Shown: piece by piece, positions 35,946 through 47,015 of the stretch
How positions within the stretch are numbered: the first letter of the stretch is position 1
Layout: each line of letters opens with the position of its first letter
Source of the DNA: Liriodendron chinense
Lineage: Eukaryota > Streptophyta > Magnoliopsida > Magnoliales > Magnoliaceae
Direction of reading: 5' to 3'
Length of the DNA: 64,000 nucleotides
Assembly (NCBI GenBank): GCA_003013855.2
Contig: ML058372.1
Coordinates: forward strand, 620,001 to 684,000
The notes under the pieces: generated by a model
Databases searched by the model: none
Told to the model about the DNA's origin: nothing
What the model saw: only the letters and a program-made list of their open reading frames with translations
Position numbers and translations under genes: made by a program

Positions 35946-37054
35946 TGTTATAGGCAAAATAAGGGAGATCAACTCAGCTGTTAAGATTGTACGCGGACGC
36001 CCATTCGACTCTCGAGAACATCTGGGCGAGAGTCGCAGATCGGGGAAGTACGGAAGTACCCATTGGACCCTCGAGATCATCTGATCGAGAGTCGTAGATC
36101 GGGTAAGTGTAGGAGGCCCATCCGACTCTCGAGATCATCTGATCACAAGCCGCAGATTGGGTAAGCGCGGGATGTTCATCCGACTCTCGAGATCATATGC
36201 TCGAGAGTCGTAGGATGGATAAATACGGAGCACCTATTCGCAAGGCTTCGAGCTCCCATAGCCGATGGTCAGATAAAGCAAAGCAAAGGTTCCCTTCTTG
36301 AACAGCGAGCAGACCTTCTCACAAGTCGTTGAAAGGTGTTACGTCAAAATGAGTGAGCACTTGGACTCGCGACCATGTTCCAACATGCGAACAGCTTTTC
36401 TGCGGCTACATCTCTTATCCTTCAGTACCAGCACCCGATTCCCGTCGAGCAGCTTGGCCAATCCCTCTGCGAGGCCAGGCAGGGCTACACCCAGTTCGGT
36501 GGTTTCCGTCTTGTCGGCGTTTCCTTCCTTTTTCGCTGGCTATGACTCCAACTACGGTTTCCAGCTCTACATGAGCAATCAGCGCTATTACTACGCCTAC
36601 CGGCAGCCCGTATAGGTCGGTTTTTAGGCTTATCTTCTCTGGTGGTTCCGGATCTCAAGGGATTGCCATCAAGGAACGTGATTGCCGAAATAAGTCATTG
36701 GGTTGGATCTCGTCTCTAAAGATGAGGATCTTATCCCACGAAATCAGCAAGATCTCAGTATCGTACACGAGATCAGCGGGATCTCGATATCTTGCGTAAC
36801 AGATTGAACCATTTCAGATCTATATAAAGGGATGACTCCATTAGGGGAAAGGTACACACAATATTCGATCTCTGTCCCATTTTGCCTGGCTACTCTTCTT
36901 CTTGCTTTGGTCTGACTTAAGCATCGGAGGGCTAACGGCTGGACCCCAGCCACCCTTAGTTGCTGTCTGTCTTCTTTCAGGTTTGGCGTGGGAAATCTCT
37001 GGTGGAGAGAAGGTGAACGTCCGGAGGATCCTGTTACAAAATCTGACATTAACA
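35946..37054 (+). repeat. 5' LTR of G1 (1,109 bp)
   Basis: TGTTATAGGCAAAATAAGGG to GACATTAACA. TATATAAA box at 36821-36828. Four roughly 60-bp repeats at about 35995-36240, each with an inverted GACTCTCGAG...CGAGAGTC pair. A 105-aa open frame (36298-36615) recurs only because the LTR does. Confidence 0.95.
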
Positions 37055-37056
37055 GT

Positions 37057-37075
37057 TTGGTGCCGTCTGTGGGAA
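37057..37075 (+). promoter_or_regulatory. G1 primer-binding site
   Basis: TTGGTGCCGTCTGTGGGAA, two bases after the LTR end, the form usual in Tat-type elements (TGGCGCCGTCTGTGGGA) with one change. Confidence 0.85.
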
Positions 37076-37124
37076 CGACTTGATCATCGGAATCAATCGT
37101 TTTACCGATCAAAATCCTTCCGCG

Positions 37125-39025
37125 ATGCCTCCTAAAAAGGCTGTTCATCCTTCGACTTCAAGGCAGGCACCACCGCCGCCCGATGAGATGGAATCCGTAC
37201 CTACCCTTCCACCTGCCTCGACGAACATCCCTCAAGGAGCCCCGAATATGCCATCAACAAATCCATTATTGGAGGCTTCTGGAAATCAAGACGATGTCTT
37301 GCGGTTCCTCGGAAATACCTCCTGACTCTAAACGCCGGAGTTCAGGCGCTGTCAAATCGGCTTGATCAGCATTTCCCTGAACCGCAGAGACAAGCCTCTG
37401 AAGGGTTACCACCGCCGCCCATACCAGTGGCATCTAGACATTCTATGGACGAACCACAAGTCCCACCACTTGGCAGCCATCTCCCTGTGCCGTCTCCGCA
37501 TTCTATACATTCTAGTTCGTCTCGACAACCTCAATCGCAGGGCTCCACCGCCGAAACATCTAGCTATACCCTACCATGGGAAGGAGATCTCAAAAGAATC
37601 CATGATGGTTTTGATGTCATGGAACAGCGATACCAGGCAAATCGGCCATCTGCTGTCATGGCGGCGATACATCAATCCGAGTCCCCCTTCACCAGCGAGG
37701 TTATGGAAGCCCCGTTACCCAGAAAGTATCGAACGCCTGTTATCACCCCGTACACAGGTATTGGCGACCCTCTTGAACATCTGGAAACATACAGGTCCCT
37801 CATGGAGTTGGAGGGACATGGTTCAGAAATCATGTGTAGGGCTTTTTCCCTGACATTAAAGGAGGCAGCTCGTACGTAGTTCCGAGGATTAAAGCCTCGT
37901 TCCATCAGCTCCTTTTCTCAGTTATCAGAAATATTCCTTTCTCAATTCATGGGAAGCATCCGCATCAAGAAGCCAGCCTCCCATCTAATGAATCTAAAAC
38001 AGCAGCATGGGGAAACGATAAAGGAGTTCACAGTACGGTTCACCGCTGAAGCCGTTCAAACTGAAGGTTATACTGAAGAAAAAGGCCTCGCAGCCCTCAT
38101 AGCCAGAATAACGAGCGAGAAATTCAGGTTTGCTTTAGACAAGAGCCCTCCAAAAACTATGGCAGAGTTCCAAGCCAAAGCTCAGAAATATATCAATGCA
38201 GAAGAAGTCGCATTGACACGCCATGGAGTACAGGGTAAGAAACGCAAGCCAGAAGGAGCCTCTTCTACAGATAAAAAATATCGTCGTGATCAACGCGAAC
38301 GTTCTCCCAAGAAGCCTTATTCCGATAAATACCATAACTACACCCCTCTTAGTCGGTCTCATGAAAAGGTTCTAATGGAGATAAAACACAAGCCATATGT
38401 GAAGTGGCCTGCAAAGATCAAATCCGATCCCGAGAAGAGAGACAAGAGCAAGTTCTGTTACTTCCACAAAGATCATGGGCATAGAACCTAGGACTGCATC
38501 TCTCTACGAGACCATATCGAAGCTCTCATTCGAAAAGGCCATCTCCAGGATTATGTTGCTCGCAAAAATCGATCACCGGAAAGGGCGAACACCTCGTCCC
38601 GCCAAAAGGAACAACCTCATCATCAAACTGACCAAGAGGACGCTGAGCCTACGGGGGAAATTCGTACCATCATCGGAGGACCAGCTTGCGGGGGCGATTC
38701 TCAAGCTTTCAGAAAAGCATACGCTCGAAAGGCGTCCAAAGAACCCCAGCAAATCTACTGGCTGGAACAGACGTCTAGCTCGTCGAAGACCAGCCATCCT
38801 CCAATTTCCTTCACTCTCGAAGATGCAAAGGGAATTCACTTCCCTCACGAAGACTCCATTGTAGTCACATTAAAGGTATCAAATTATCTTACACATCGAA
38901 TTATGGTGGACACAGGCAGCTCAGTCGATATTCTATACTTGGAGGCTTTCAACAAAATGGCACTTGCCAGAAGCCTGCTCAAACCAGTTTCGACCCCCCT
39001 CGTCGGCTTCGGAGGTGAGGAGTAA
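37125..39025 (+). pseudogene. G1 gag-protease polyprotein, broken
   Basis: Gag builds the particle; protease cleaves the polyprotein. The proline-rich N-terminus starts at 37125 (MPPKKAVHPST) and stops at 37323. The frame is recovered by a 1-base shift (LNAGVQALSNRLDQHFP). The capsid-like gag domain covers about 37700-38200 (TPYTGIGDPLEHLETYRSLM, then NLKQQHGETIKEFTVRFTAE), interrupted by TAG at 37877-37879. A zinc knuckle (CYFHKDHGHRT, stop, DCISLRDHIEALI) has a second TAG at 38489-38491. The protease active site IMVDTGSSVDILY (Asp codon 38908-38910) is intact. A one-base loss near 39022 shifts into the pol frame, after which TPEGSIDLPVIFGES continues. Both TAGs sit where Trp, Gln or Glu codons are expected. 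Confidence 0.88.
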
Positions 39026-40935
39026 CACCTGAAGGAAGCATCGATCTCCCAGTTATTTTTGGAGAAAGTCCAGCGAAGACCACCATCTTCGTAAATTTCC
39101 TCGTGGTGGACCGAAAATCGGCGTATAACGCCATTTTAGGGCGGCCGTCTCTTACTAAGGTCGGGGCAGCCTTGCACCCTTCATATCTGTGTGTCAAATT
39201 TCCTACCCCAAATGGTATCGGGGTCGTGCGAGGAAGTCAACAGGAGGCACGGTCTTGCTATCAGATAACCCTACAGGATCGGAAGAAGGCTCAAGCAACA
39301 CCCGTTATGGAGATAATACAAGGTTCACCCACCTTCTCCACCAACACCTCGTTGGATCCGAGAGAGAATGCTCTCCAATCAGGAACTCCTGGGGAGGAAA
39401 CAGTGGTGATTCATCTGATCGAAGATGACCCGTCTAAAATCGTGTACATTGGATCCTCTTTAACCAGTGTCCACCGTGGAGATTTGGTCCGTTTCCTCAC
39501 TGAATACCAGGACGTGTTTGCTTGGTCTCATAAAGATATGCCAGGCATTGACCCCAACGTCATCGTACATCGTCTCAATTTCGATCCAAAGCATAAACCC
39601 GTACACCAGCGTCGACGAGCCTTCACTGCAGAAAGGCAAATGGCGATCAAAGCTAAAGTTGAGAAGCTACTCACGGTCAATTTCATAAAAGAAGTTGATT
39701 ACCCAGAGTGGGTCGCGAACGTAGTTCTCGTCCGGAAAGCTAATGGCAAATGGAGAATGTGCGTCGACTATTCAGACTTGAACAAAGCATGTCCCAAAGA
39801 CAGCTTCCCGACACCGCGGATCGACCAGTTGGTCGACTCAACAGCTGGACACGCATTGCTTAGTTTTATGGATGCTTATTCTGGTTACAACCAGATCATG
39901 ATGCACCCACCTGATAGCCAACATACCGCTTTCATCACAGACCGGGGATTATATTATTACCAAGTAATGCCATTCGGTCTTAAAAATGTAGGGGCCACTT
40001 ATCAACGTCTCGTCAACAAAATATTCGCTGCTCAAATTGGTAGGAATATGGAAGTCTATGTTGATGACATGCTCGTGAAAAGCACTATAGAAGATGATCA
40101 TATTTCTGATCTTCGAGAAGCCTTCGACTTAATGAGGAGGTATCAAATGAAATTGAACCCAGAAAAATGTGCGTTCGGTGTGTCTGCAGGGAAATTTCTC
40201 GGGTTCATGGTTGGCCAACGCGGAATTGAGGCAAATCCTGAGAAGATAAAAGCATTGATAGAGATGAAATCCCCCACCACTCTGAAGGACGTCCAGCGTC
40301 TAGCTGGTCGCATCGCATCGTTAAACAGGTTTATCTCGCGAGCATCAGACAAGTGTTTACCATTCTTCAAACTCCTTCGTGCAACGGCCAAGTCTGATTG
40401 GAAATGGACGCCACAATGTGAGGAAGCCTTTCAACAATTGAAGCTATACATGAGCACACCCCCCATTTTATCTAAACCTGTAGCACATGAGCAACTCATT
40501 CTTTATCTCTCTGTGTCCACTACGGCCGTTAGCGCCGCTTTAATAAGAGAAGATTCCGGGGTGCAGAGGCCCGTTTATTATATCAGTCGAGCAATGGTTG
40601 ATGCAGAAACTAGGTATTCTGATATGGAGAAACTGGCCCTAGCCTTAGTCACGGCAGCTCGAAAACTGCGACCATATTTTCAAGCCCACGCTATTTTAGT
40701 ACCGACGAATCACCCGCTACGACAAGTCCTTCAAAAACCTGAGGCTTCCGGACGGTTAACTAAATGGGCGGTCGAGATCAGCGAGCATGATATCTCATTC
40801 TGTCCTAGGACCGCAGTAAAGGGCCAGGCCGTGGCTGACTTCATCACCGAATTCACGTACTCCTCCGAAGATAATACCATGACCAGCGACCAGCCTCCTT
40901 GGTCACTCTTAGTGGACGGGTCGTCGTGGGCCTGA
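39026..40935 (+). CDS. G1 pol: protease end, reverse transcriptase, RNase H
   Basis: Copies element RNA into DNA. In the long open frame from 39103 (610 residues), the protease tail is at 11-17 (ILGRPSL). RT covers about 195-375 with RMCVDYSDLNKACPKD, FMDAYSGYNQIMMHP, MPFGLKNVGATYQRLVNKIF and the catalytic YVDD at 319-322. RNase H covers about 465-585 (YLSVSTTAVSAALIRED, RPVYYISRAM, AVKGQAVADFI). The true reading frame continues upstream from about 39026 after the gag-pro frameshift, so the ATG at 39103 is not a biological start. The frame ends just after LLVDGSS, the first strand of the second RNase H, where a small deletion breaks it from the next ORF. Confidence 0.93.
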
Positions 40936-42587
40936 TTTTAGTGGCTCCCGACGGGTCACATTTTCAATATGCTTTGCGTTTCGAATCTCGCGTCTTAAAT
41001 AATGAAGCAGAATATGAGGCCCTGATCATTGGCCTTGAACTGGCCATTGTCCTTGCAGTTCAGAATCTGTTAGTTCATGGCGACTCCCAGCTCATTGTCA
41101 ACCAAGTCCTTGGTGAATTCGAGGCCAAAGAAGAAAGGATGGCCTTGTACAAGTCTCGTATCCTCATCCTGCTCGCAAAACTGAAGACTTATGAAATAAT
41201 TCATATTCCTCGCGAGAAGAACCAACTTGCTGATTCCTTGGCAAAGCTCGCTTCTGCACCAGAATCTGAATTATCACATTCGATCCCCCTCGAGCATCGT
41301 CAGAACCTGAGTATCGACCAAGCGACTCTCGAGCATGTAATATCGGTACAATCATCTCCATGCTGGATGAATCCTATCATCCTTTATCTCAGAGACGGAC
41401 ACCTACCAGAGGACAAGAAAGCTGCAAGGCAAATTTGTCTCCGGGCTGCCAGGTATACTTTACAGGACGGAATATTGTTGCGCAAAAGCTTTTCCTTGCC
41501 TCATTTAAGGTGTCTTCATCCAGTAGAAGCACTTCGTGTTCTAGTTGAAGTACACCAGGGGGCATGTGGTAACCATCCTAGGGGACGATCCCTAGCATAT
41601 AAAGCGATGAGGCAAGGATTTTATTGGCCTACTATGAAAGCAGATGCAATTGAATTTTCTAAAAAATGTGACAAGTGTCAACGATATTTACCTATACCTC
41701 ATGTACCATCCGAGCGGATGACCCCAGTTGATAGCCCTTGGCCTTTTGCTCAGTGGGGGGTCGATATCATCGGGCCCTTACCCATGGGAAAGGGACAAAA
41801 TAGGTTCGCGATCGTGGCAGTTGATTATTTCACCAAATGGGCCGAGGCAGAACCATTAGCCAAGATTACTGAGAAACAAACTACTAAGTTTGTATGGAGA
41901 AATATTATATGCCGTTTCGGACTTCCTCACACTATAATTACCGATAACGGAACGCAGTTCGACAACGCAGCTTTCGATGAATTTTGTGAAAAATGGAAGA
42001 TACGTAATCTCCGCACTTCTCCATATCATCCTCAGGCGAATGGGCAGGTCGAGGCAGTGAATAAGATCATCAAGCACCATTTAAAGACCAAGCTAGGGGA
42101 ATGTAAAGGGGTGTGGCCAGAACTTCTGCCAGAAGTACTATGGGCGTATAGAACCACGGCTTGTACATCAACAGGAGAAACCCCTTTCTCCTTAGCTTTT
42201 GGTGTCGACGCAGTGGTACCAGTGGAAATTCAAGTGCCCTCATATCGGATCGAGCAGTATGACCCCATGAGTAATCAGGAAAACCTCCGACTTCATCTCG
42301 ATCTCTTGGAAGAGCGAAGAAATGCTTCCCAAGTACGAGTGGCAGCATATCAACAACGTATTGCTCGTTATCGAAATGCTAGGGTTCGGCCTAGATCCTT
42401 CCAGCCCGGAGATTTGGTCCTGAGACAAAAACTTGGAGTTCCCGCTCGTTCGTTGGATCCAAATTGGGAAGGCCGATATCGGGTTATTAGGATTGTGCGA
42501 CCCGGTACTTATTATCTTGAAGACATGCAAGGGAAGCCCGTACGTCGCCCTTGGCACGTGGAGCATTTGCTACGATATTACCCCTAG
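40915..42587 (+). CDS. G1 pol: second (archaeal-type) RNase H and integrase
   Basis: Cleaves RNA-DNA hybrid and inserts cDNA into the chromosome. In the frame opened at 40899 (562 residues), the second RNase H covers about 10-120 with NNEAEYEALI, HGDSQL (Asp 62) and LADSLAKLA (Asp 112). Its first Asp belongs to VDGSS in the preceding frame. Integrase: zinc-binding H219, H226, C257, C260; catalytic Asp 289 (WGVDIIGPL), Asp 349 (IITDNGTQF) and Glu 385 (NGQVEAVNK), giving the D-x59-D-x35-E spacing; then a C-terminal domain ending in RRPWHVEHLLRYYP, complete to its stop at 42587. There are no internal stops. Dual RNase H places the element in the Tat lineage. Confidence 0.93.
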
Positions 42588-42776
42588 ATTTGATGTAGTT
42601 CATAGACAACTCTTTATGAATAAAGTGAAAGACATCTTTTGGTCGCTACTCCATTAATACAATCCCTTGGCCAATCGCCTACCTTTGGTAAGGTTAAATT
42701 CCACCTAGGATGGTCGCATTTCCATTTTATGGATGACCTTCATACCCTTGGTAAACTTGGAGGTAAACTTGAAGTC

Positions 42777-43112
42777 TCAATCGATAGATCAGTCTATCTC
42801 CACAAGGATTTGGTCGCTACGACCCCCGGATTGAGCACATTTTCTCAATCGATAGATCAGTCTATCTCCACGAGGGTTTGGTCGCTACGACCCCCCGGAT
42901 TGAGCACATTTTCTCAATCGATAGATCAGTCTATCTCCATGAGGGTTTGGTCGCTACGACCCCCCGGATTGAGCACATTCTCTCAATCGATAGATTAGTC
43001 TATCTCCACAAGGGTTTGGTCGCTACGACCCCCTGGATTGAGCACATTCTCTCAATCGATAGATAAGTCTCTCCACGAGGGCATGGTCGCTACGACCCCC
43101 CGGGTTGAGCAT
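42777..43112 (+). repeat. 69-bp tandem repeat (about 4.9 copies) in the 3' region of G1
   Basis: Units starting TCAATCGATAGAT at 42777, 42845, 42914, 42983 and 43052 (periods 68, 69, 69, 69). Each contains TTTGGTCGCTACGACCCCC and GGATTGAGCACATT. Copies are nearly identical. Located between the integrase stop and the antisense ORF. Frames reading through it are artefacts. Confidence 0.92.
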
Positions 43113-43293
43113 AACTCATTGCAACAGGAAGGCATTCAGTGCATGAAAAGAAAGTAAACAAGAATGAGAAGGCATTCATTGCATGAAAGGGAAAGAGTAA
43201 ACAAAAACAACACTTCCAAAAAATATCTTTTCATTGATGATAAAATATTTACAAAATTTCTGCTCGCGAGTACAAGAGAGGAAAACAAAAAGA
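43113..43293. other. G1 spacer 3' of the antisense ORF
   Basis: Short A-rich sequence with a duplicated AAGGCATTCA(G/T)TGCATGAAA at about 43129 and 43169. No coding signal. Confidence 0.5.
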
Positions 43294-45473
43294 TCAATCT
43301 CTTGGAGGAGCCGTGCTCTCGACTTCAGGGCCCATTTCTGAAGCCCCTCCAGCTTGCGTGGCTTCAGTCACCTCGTTCTCAGCAGCAGCTTGCTCTTCTG
43401 CAGCTATGATGGTCGCGACTCGACCAAATTCCCCCATATCAAAGGATGGGATCATTCGTTGCACTACTCTTAGTGCAAAGTCGCGACCAGCATCATACGA
43501 CTCGTATCTTTCGTCCTCATACAGCTGCGAAGTCCGGAACTCGGAAATTGCCCGAGGACCTTCCTCCGAGAGCATTTTAATAAGGGCGACTTTCTCCTCG
43601 TCCCAGTGGATCGAGTCGTCCTTGAGCTGTGCAAGAGCGGAGCGCTCCTTGGTCAGGTTGTCGTTGGCCTCCTTGAGCTGCGACCTGGCCTCCGCGAACT
43701 GCTCCTCCAACGAGATCTTATCTTGGCGGAAGATCTCCCTCTCTCTCTCAGCCTTCTCCTTCAAACCCGTGAGCTTCACGAAGTCTGAGTCCAAGGCCTG
43801 ATACCTGTCGGTCAGGATTTGGATTTTCTCGATGAGGATCTTCTTCTCCTCATCTCTCTTCGCGATCACCGCCTCACGGGCCTTGAGCAGCTGATCTCTT
43901 CCTTGAACTGCCTTCTCCAAGGCAGTCCTCTTCCCCTCAGCCTCGTCTATCACGCGACGGGGGGTAACAATATCACGCCTCGTTCACAGGATGAGATCTA
44001 AGCCCTGCAAAAGTGATGAAAAATGTGAGAAAGTATTCTGGAACATAATAACAGATTAAAGCAGGTCTTGACTAGGTCTTACCTGAACCATCCTCACCCC
44101 CGCTTCGAGGAAAAGGTTCTCAGGGCTGGGCTCGGGAAGAGTGCCGAAGGCTTGGGGGGGGACGTTCTCGAATAAAAATTTACAAACTGGATGGAGGTGG
44201 CGGGGAATAGAATATGTCCCGCTTCCTGACGGTTGGGCAACGACCAACCCGGCCGGCTCGCGAGGTGGAGGCATCGACTCGCGAGCAGGTCCCTGCTCGG
44301 CAGCAGGGATCAGTTCGCAAGCAGGAGCTGACTCTTGAGGCTCCATCTACTCTCGAGCCTCTTCAGCTGGGGGCACCCGGACCCCGCCCCATCCGGGGAA
44401 TTGTCAGCAATGTTAATCACTGGCGGTCCAGGTACGACCACCAGTGAGGGAATAGTGGGCCCAGCCGGGGCCCCCGCCATGCTCGCGGGAAGGGCAGGCT
44501 GATCGCTACCCGTGCGGATGGATGATTGAGATGGTTCGGCAGGTGTTCTCTTCTGCCTCTTGGAGCCTGTGCCCTTCAGTCGGGGCAACAGACCCCTCTT
44601 CTCTCCAGCCTTCGTCATCTCAACCTCTCTTCTGGAAATTAAGCCCGCTGCAGCAAGTCACGAGGGAGACAGGCAAGCCTCGATATGCCTATCACCAACA
44701 GGCACCTTGTACACCTTTACAATTTTCTCGTTGATCCCTCCCTTCAAATTTGGTTTTCTCAAGGCCGGGATACCTGCGAGCACAAACAGGGGTCAAATGA
44801 AGCAAAAACCCTAAAAACCTAACTGAAGAAACTGCACAATGCGGGATTGTGCCTACCTTCACAGAAAAATCGGGTCACTCCTGGACCCCTGGAGGAGGCA
44901 GACTCCCTGTTCCCGGAAGCATAGAACCACCACTTCCTCCAGCCGGGATAGTTCGAGGAGGGCTTCCCCAACACGAAGTTATCCCGTTGCCAATAACATA
45001 AATAATACCAGCCTTCGCTGGAGGGAGCTTTCTTCAGACAGAACATACGGAGGAACTCCTCTGCCGTGAGTTCCCCGTTGCCGGCCTGAGCCCAGAGGGC
45101 AAAGGAGCCCAGAACTACCCTCCACCTGTTCACGATGAGTTGCCCGGGGGCAATCTTGTAACACCGGAGAACATCGCGGATGAAGGGATGGTGGGGGAGG
45201 CGTACCCCCAGGATAAGCTGGTACTCATAAAAAGCTACGCATCCTTGGGGGGGGGGGGGAGTCTGGTGTCTCTCCATCTCCGGGCAAGCGGAGAGTGACT
45301 GAGTCGGGGATCAGGTATCTCTCCCGTAACTCAGCCAGCTGGTCCTCCGATAAAACGGAAGGATATCCGGCTGTAGTGTATCTCCCTGCCGGAACCCTCG
45401 CACTGCTGGAGGCAGAGGATTCCGGAGTGGCATCACCGAGAGGGACGGTGGTCTCGTCAGAGTTCCCAGCCAT
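43294..45473 (-). pseudogene. G1 antisense ORF (Transposase_28-like), three exons, broken
   Basis: Antisense genes of this type are known in Tat-lineage elements; function is unknown. Exon 1 (45473-44857) starts MAGNSDETTVPLG. After an AELRERYLIPDSVTLRLPGD segment and a proline run it has GCVAFYEYQLILGVRLPHHP, FALWAQAGNGELTAEEF and RKWWFYASGNRES, matching the plant 'putative gypsy-type transposon' domain (PF04195, from memory). The inferred intron at 44774-44856 has GTAGGC...GCAG borders. Exon 2 (44773-44083) continues IPALRKPNLKGGINEKIVKV and a proline/serine-rich linker. After a second GTAAGA...GCAG intron (44005-44082), exon 3 (44004-43294) is a long coiled coil (KAVQGRDQLLKAREAVIAKR and onward). 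Defects are a frameshift at the G13 run (45247-45259), a stop in exon 2 and another frameshift near 44346. The upstream hydrophobic frame from 45578 is probably leader. Confidence 0.75.
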
Positions 45474-45901
45474 GAGAAGATAAAAACAAAAGAAGGAAAA
45501 GAAAAAAAGAAGTATACCAAAAACAGAAAGAAAGAAAAGGAGCACCGGAGGAAGAAGAATGGAAAGAGAAGACTGCAAGTTCCTTTCGAAAAGCTTCTGT
45601 AGAAAATCAAAGAAATGGCGGACTCCGTATATTTATAGGCAATCATTCCGCCGTATCTGATGGCACGTGGCAGTCCCTCCTTCGGCGCAGCACTCGAGCA
45701 GGCACGCCCATTAACTCGTCAAACACGTGGCGAGCGCCCCTTCATTTTCTGTCTGCGGAAAGACTGCGGAAAGCTGGCGCTCATTAATTCCAGCCCATCA
45801 TGTGAGGTTCCGTTCTCGATAAAGGCAGCGGGCGGTTACGTGTGGTAATGAGCTAAGTCCTTCCCTTCAAAATTCTTGGCAGCAAGGACTTGTGGGGCAT
45901 C
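45474..45901. other. G1 3' spacer and weak polypurine tract
   Basis: Pyrimidine-rich leader of the antisense ORF on the minus strand, then sequence ending AAGGACTTGTGGGGCATC against the 3' LTR. The TTGTGGGG run at about 45890 is the only polypurine-like candidate. Confidence 0.5.
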
Positions 45902-47010
45902 TGTTATAGGCAAAATAAGGGAGATCAACTCAGCTGTTAAGATTGTACGCGGACGCCCATTCGACTCTCGAGAACATCTGGGCGAGAGTCGCAGATCGGG
46001 GAAGTACGGAAGTACCCATTGGACCCTCGAGATCATCTGATTGAGAGTCGTAGATCGGGTAAGTGTAGGAGGCCCATCCGACTCTTGAGATCATCTGATC
46101 ACAAGCCGCAGATTGGGTAAGCGCGGGATGTTCATCCGACTCTCGAGATCATATGCTCGAGAGTCGCAGGATGGATAAATACGGAGCACCTATTCGCAAG
46201 GCTTCGAGCTCCCATAGCCGATGGTCAGATAAAGCAAAGCAAAGGTTCCCTTCTTGAACAACGAGCAGACCTTCTCACAAGTCGTTGAAAGGTGTTACGT
46301 CAAAATGAGTGAGCACTTGGACTCGCGACCATGTTCCAACATGCGAACAGCTTTTCTGCGGCTACATCTCTTATCCTTCAGTACCAGCACCCGATTCCCA
46401 TCGAGCAGCTTGGCCAATCCCTCTGCGAGGCCAGGCAGGGCTACACCCAGTTCGGTGGTTTCCGTCTTGTCGGCGTTTCCTTCCTTTTTCGCTGGCTATG
46501 ACTCCAACTACGGTTTCCAGCTCTACATGAGCAATCAGCGCTATTACTACGCCTACCGGCAGCCCGTATAGGTCGGTTTTTAGGCTTATCTTCTCTGGTG
46601 GTTCCGGATCTCAAGGGATTGCCATCAAGGAACGTGATTGCCGAAATAAGTCATTGGGTTGGATCTCGTCTCTAAAGATGAGGATCTTATCCCACGAAAT
46701 CAGCAAGATCTCAGTATCGTACACGAGATCAGCGGGATCTCGATATCTTGCGTAACAGATTGAACCATTTCAGATCTATATAAAGGGATGACTCCATTAG
46801 GGGAAAGGTACACACAATATTCGATCTCTGTCCCATTTTGCCTGGCTACTCTTCTTCTTGCTTTGGTCTGACTTAAGCATCGGAGGGCTAACGGCTGGAC
46901 CCCAGCCACCCTTAGTTGCTGTCTGTCTTCTTTCAGGTTTGGCGTGGGAAATCTCTGGTGGAGAGAAGGTGAACGTCCGGAGGATCCTGTTACAAAATCT
47001 GACATTAACA
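45902..47010 (+). repeat. 3' LTR of G1 (1,109 bp)
   Basis: Same length and termini as the 5' LTR, about five transitions apart by eye. TATATAAA at 46777-46784. Followed immediately by the GTTGA duplication and the remainder of the Athila LTR. Confidence 0.95.
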
Positions 47011-47015
47011 GTTGA

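Larger units (their letters stand above)
35946..47010 (+). mobile_element. Tat-lineage Ty3/gypsy retrotransposon G1, young, with antisense ORF
   Basis: Two 1,109-bp LTRs (35946-37054, 45902-47010) with about five differences by eye, all transitions, and a perfect GTTGA duplication (35941-35945, 47011-47015). The order is PBS, gag, protease, RT, RNase H, second RNase H, integrase, 69-bp tandem repeats, antisense ORF, 3' LTR. The second RNase H and the antisense ORF are defining Tat features. It is inserted inside the Athila LTR. It is nearly complete, but gag-pro carries two nonsense codons and two frameshifts, and pol carries a small deletion at the RNase H junction. Confidence 0.93.

Noticed and set aside
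36298..36615. 105-aa frame repeated at 46254-46571
   Set aside because: It is duplicated only because both copies lie in the two LTRs of G1; no domain signature.
42639..43066. Two plus-strand frames after integrase
   Set aside because: Periodic peptides from the 69-bp tandem repeat.
45225..45578. Signal-peptide-like hydrophobic N-terminus upstream of the G1 antisense ORF
   Set aside because: The leucine/phenylalanine-rich stretch comes from a TTC/CTT-rich leader; the downstream MAGNSDET start fits the family better.
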